From Ignavibacteriales bacterium (GTDB lineage: Bacteria > Bacteroidota > Ignavibacteria > UBA10030), in assembly GCA_016207365.1 (NCBI GenBank), contig JACQPU010000043.1, positions 1-16,303 on the forward strand: a DNA stretch of 16,303 nucleotides. Reading direction: 5' to 3'. Shown here one piece after another: positions 14,684-16,303 of this stretch (the first letter of the stretch is position 1; each line of letters opens with the position of its first letter). Made by a program: the position numbers and the translations under genes. The notes under the pieces are model-generated. The model saw only the letters and a list, made by a program, of their open reading frames with translations. It made no database searches and was not told the DNA's origin.

Positions 14684-15454
14684 TCAGTTCACCATTCCGC
14701 GAGCGGCCATGCGTTCGAGAATCAAATCTGCCCGTCTGGCCACATATCGTGAGGAGCCATCGGGCCTGTACCTTCGCGGGCGCGGAATTACCGCGGCAAG
14801 TCGCACGGATTCATCGCGTGAGAGTTCGGCGACATCTTTGCCAAAGTACATTTTGGACGCGGCCTGTACTCCATACACCCCTTCCCCGAGTTCGATCACG
14901 TTCAGATACAACTCCAGAATCCTTGCCTTGCTCAGCCTCTTCTCCAGCCACCACGTCAGCACCCATTCACGAATCTTCCTGACCGGATTCTTCGAAGGCG
15001 AAAGGAAAAGATTTTTCACAAGTTGTTGTGAGATTGTGCTGGCCCCCCGGGCAGCTCGCCTCTGTGAGAAATTCCGAACGATGGACTCCTTCAGTTCAAA
15101 CCAGTCGAAACCGCCGTGGTTCCAAAACGTTCCGTCTTCTGCTACAATGACGGCATTCACAAGGTCGGACGGAATCCGGCGCAGCGGTGCCCATTCGTGA
15201 GCGAGATGAAACACACGTTTCCGTGTGCGTGCATCCTCGGCATGGAGCCGCATAAATGCAGTTTCTGAGGGATTGTCCCCTCGAAGGTCCGTGATCTCGC
15301 CAAACGGGAGGGTTCCCGCCTCATACGCGACCCAACAAAGGAGAATGACGATGATCGTCCGGACAGGTCTTCGTTTCAGGGCCTCTAGGAATTTTACAGC
15401 CCTCGATGGAGTCTCCGGATTGTCCTCCGGGAATGTTATTGCAGGGCCCTTCAT
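14684..15454 (-). CDS. mtgA: Monofunctional biosynthetic peptidoglycan glycosyltransferase
   Basis: A GT51 transglycosylase that polymerises lipid II into glycan strands on the periplasmic side of the inner membrane. It is 256 residues with no transpeptidase domain. After a short cytoplasmic lead there is one membrane anchor (about 32-47). The catalytic domain has VIVAEDGTFWNHGGFDW (103-118, first catalytic Glu106), RGASTISQQLVKNLFLSP (136-153), and EKRLSKARILELYLNVIELG (171-190, second Glu171), then GVYGVQAASKMYFGK. These are the five GT51 motifs in order. ATG at 15454 lies 6 nt after the ruvX stop with no strong Shine-Dalgarno. It sits in the rel-ruvX-mtgA-AlbA_2 run. Stand-alone MtgA usually supplements class A PBPs. 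Confidence 0.95.
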   Translation of the reverse strand: MKGPAITFPEDNPETPSRAVKFLEALKRRPVRTIIVILLCWVAYEAGTLPFGEITDLRGDNPSETAFMRLHAEDARTRKRVFHLAHEWAPLRRIPSDLVNAVIVAEDGTFWNHGGFDWFELKESIVRNFSQRRAARGASTISQQLVKNLFLSPSKNPVRKIREWVLTWWLEKRLSKARILELYLNVIELGEGVYGVQAASKMYFGKDVAELSRDESVRLAAVIPRPRRYRPDGSSRYVARRADLILERMAARGMVN

Positions 15455-15460
15455 TTGATC

Positions 15461-15898
15461 TCAACAGCTCAGGGAATTCTTCGTCCTATCCAGAAATCCC
15501 TGGAGGAGAATTGCGGCAGCCACTGCATCGAGCTCGTGCTTGGACGTCCGGCGCGCTTTTCTGCCGATCCCGCTTGCCAAGCGATATCGTTCCGCAATCA
15601 TTGTGGTGAATCGTTCGTCCCAGTACACAACTTCGATGGAAACCCGTTGTTTCAGGACTTCCACAAACCGTTGCACCTCTTCCGCTTTGCTTCCACGTTC
15701 TCCTTTGAGCGTCAACGGCATACCCACCACAGCCAGATCCACGTTTTCCCTTCTGATGATTCCCACCAGTTTCTGCCACATGTCTGCGTTGTTCTCAAGG
15801 ATGGAATGCGCCGTTGCAAGAATTCTCAACGGATCACTCAAGGCCAGGCCTATGCGCCGCGTGCCAAAATCAATTCCAAGTACCCGTTTTTCTTCCAT
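15461..15898 (-). CDS. ruvX: Putative pre-16S rRNA nuclease / Holliday-junction resolvase-like YqgF
   Basis: A 145-residue RNase H-fold protein of the YqgF/RuvX family, which trims the 5' end of pre-16S rRNA; a role in Holliday junction processing was proposed earlier. The family motifs are all seen: VLGIDFGTRRIGLALSD (6-22, with the metal-binding Asp), VVGMPLTLKGERGSKAEEVQRFV (58-80), VVYWDERFTT with the catalytic Glu, and HELDAVAAAILLQGFLD with the last Asp. Length is typical. ATG at 15898 is 2 nt beyond the stop of the (p)ppGpp synthetase gene, suggesting coupled translation. An essential or near-essential housekeeping gene in many bacteria. Confidence 0.95.
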   Translation of the reverse strand: MEEKRVLGIDFGTRRIGLALSDPLRILATAHSILENNADMWQKLVGIIRRENVDLAVVGMPLTLKGERGSKAEEVQRFVEVLKQRVSIEVVYWDERFTTMIAERYRLASGIGRKARRTSKHELDAVAAAILLQGFLDRTKNSLSC

Positions 15899-15900
15899 GT

Positions 15901-16303
15901 CTATCCCAGGAATCTCTCGACTTCCATGATGCCGGGGACCTTGCGGATCCGATCAATGATATGCAGCAGGTGTTCTGTGTTCCTGACGTAAAGGATTATC
16001 TGCCCATCGAACAGCGGGCCCTTGGAGTCCATATTCACGCTGCGGATGTTCGTATTCTGATAGCTCGAGATTGCATGCGTGACATCCGTCAGCAACCCCG
16101 CCCTGTCTTTTCCTGATACATGAATGGCAACAAGGAAGTCGGCCCCATTCGCTTTTGGCCATTCCACCTCCACGACGCGTTCGCTTTCAGCCAGGCGCAG
16201 CGTAACAATATTCCTGCAATCTTTCCGGTGAATCTTGATCCCTTCGCCGATGGTGACAAACCCCACAATTTCATCTCCCGGGATCGGATTGCAGCATTTC
16301 GCG
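15901..16303 (-). CDS. RelA/SpoT-family (p)ppGpp synthetase/hydrolase, C-terminal fragment
   Basis: The gene enters from the right edge, so only its last 133 codons are seen. In frame from the edge, the protein reads AKCCNPIPGDEIVGFVTIGE, then GIKIHRKDC: the conserved zinc-finger/RIS region of long RSH proteins, with the CC and HxxxC residues. It is followed by an ACT domain (FLVAIHVSGKDRAGLLTDVT, NTNIRSVNMDSK, VRNTEHLLHIIDRIRKVPGI). This C-terminal part senses uncharged tRNA on the ribosome and controls the N-terminal synthetase and hydrolase domains, which lie outside the window. Whether it is a bifunctional Rel or a RelA/SpoT paralogue cannot be told. A methionine inside the frame at 16266 is not a start. 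It precedes ruvX by 2 nt. Confidence 0.95.
   Translation of the reverse strand, partial: AKCCNPIPGDEIVGFVTIGEGIKIHRKDCRNIVTLRLAESERVVEVEWPKANGADFLVAIHVSGKDRAGLLTDVTHAISSYQNTNIRSVNMDSKGPLFDGQIILYVRNTEHLLHIIDRIRKVPGIMEVERFLG

Overview
The window is chromosomal DNA from a bacterium with GC content near 50%. It is packed with short-gap or overlapping genes, nearly all on the minus strand. The most likely source is the Bacteroidota/Chlorobiota/Ignavibacteria (FCB) lineage. Pointers are an IspH with the 'TIC-x-QV' form of the third-cysteine motif, a short stand-alone TrmH-family methyltransferase, a signal-peptide protein with the SPxxAAxLSxxLPGAGxxY motif, and the near absence of Shine-Dalgarno sequences except before rpsA. 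I hold the phylum at moderate confidence and make no genus call. No rRNA, tRNA, CRISPR, insertion sequence or phage gene was seen.

Layout, read in the minus-strand direction from the right edge. (1) 16303-14015: the C-terminus of a RelA/SpoT (p)ppGpp enzyme, then ruvX (yqgF), mtgA (peptidoglycan glycosyltransferase) and an AlbA_2 (Schlafen-type) protein with a winged-helix tail, spaced by only a few bases. (2) 13479-14039: the only plus-strand gene, a SpoU/TrmH-family RNA methyltransferase, divergent from cmk and overlapping the AlbA_2 gene tail to tail. (3) 13407-9899: cmk, ispH and rpsA, a widely conserved order, closed by a strong intrinsic terminator. (4) 9825-7805: mtaB (tRNA methylthiotransferase) coupled by an ATGA overlap to a probable exported or membrane protein, closed by a second intrinsic terminator. 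(5) 7751-5270: truA, a periplasmic M48 metallopeptidase and a CorC-type CBS protein. (6) 5195 to the left edge: trpF, a Wzx-like polysaccharide flippase, a CgeB-like glycosyltransferase and three GT2 glycosyltransferases, the last cut by the window edge. Region 6 looks like a surface-glycan (O-antigen or exopolysaccharide) cluster whose first gene is an orphan tryptophan-biosynthesis gene.

Most of the window is ordinary housekeeping, and I found no convincing new defence or mobile system. The points most worth checking are: the missing canonical start codon near the expected N-terminus of cmk, beneath a good sigma70-like promoter; two intrinsic terminators sitting 4 and 14 nt before the start codons of truA and mtaB; the strong Shine-Dalgarno and leader hairpin unique to rpsA; the trpF/glycan linkage; and the uncharacterised exported protein translationally coupled to mtaB. 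All family assignments come from reading motifs by eye; no database search was run.
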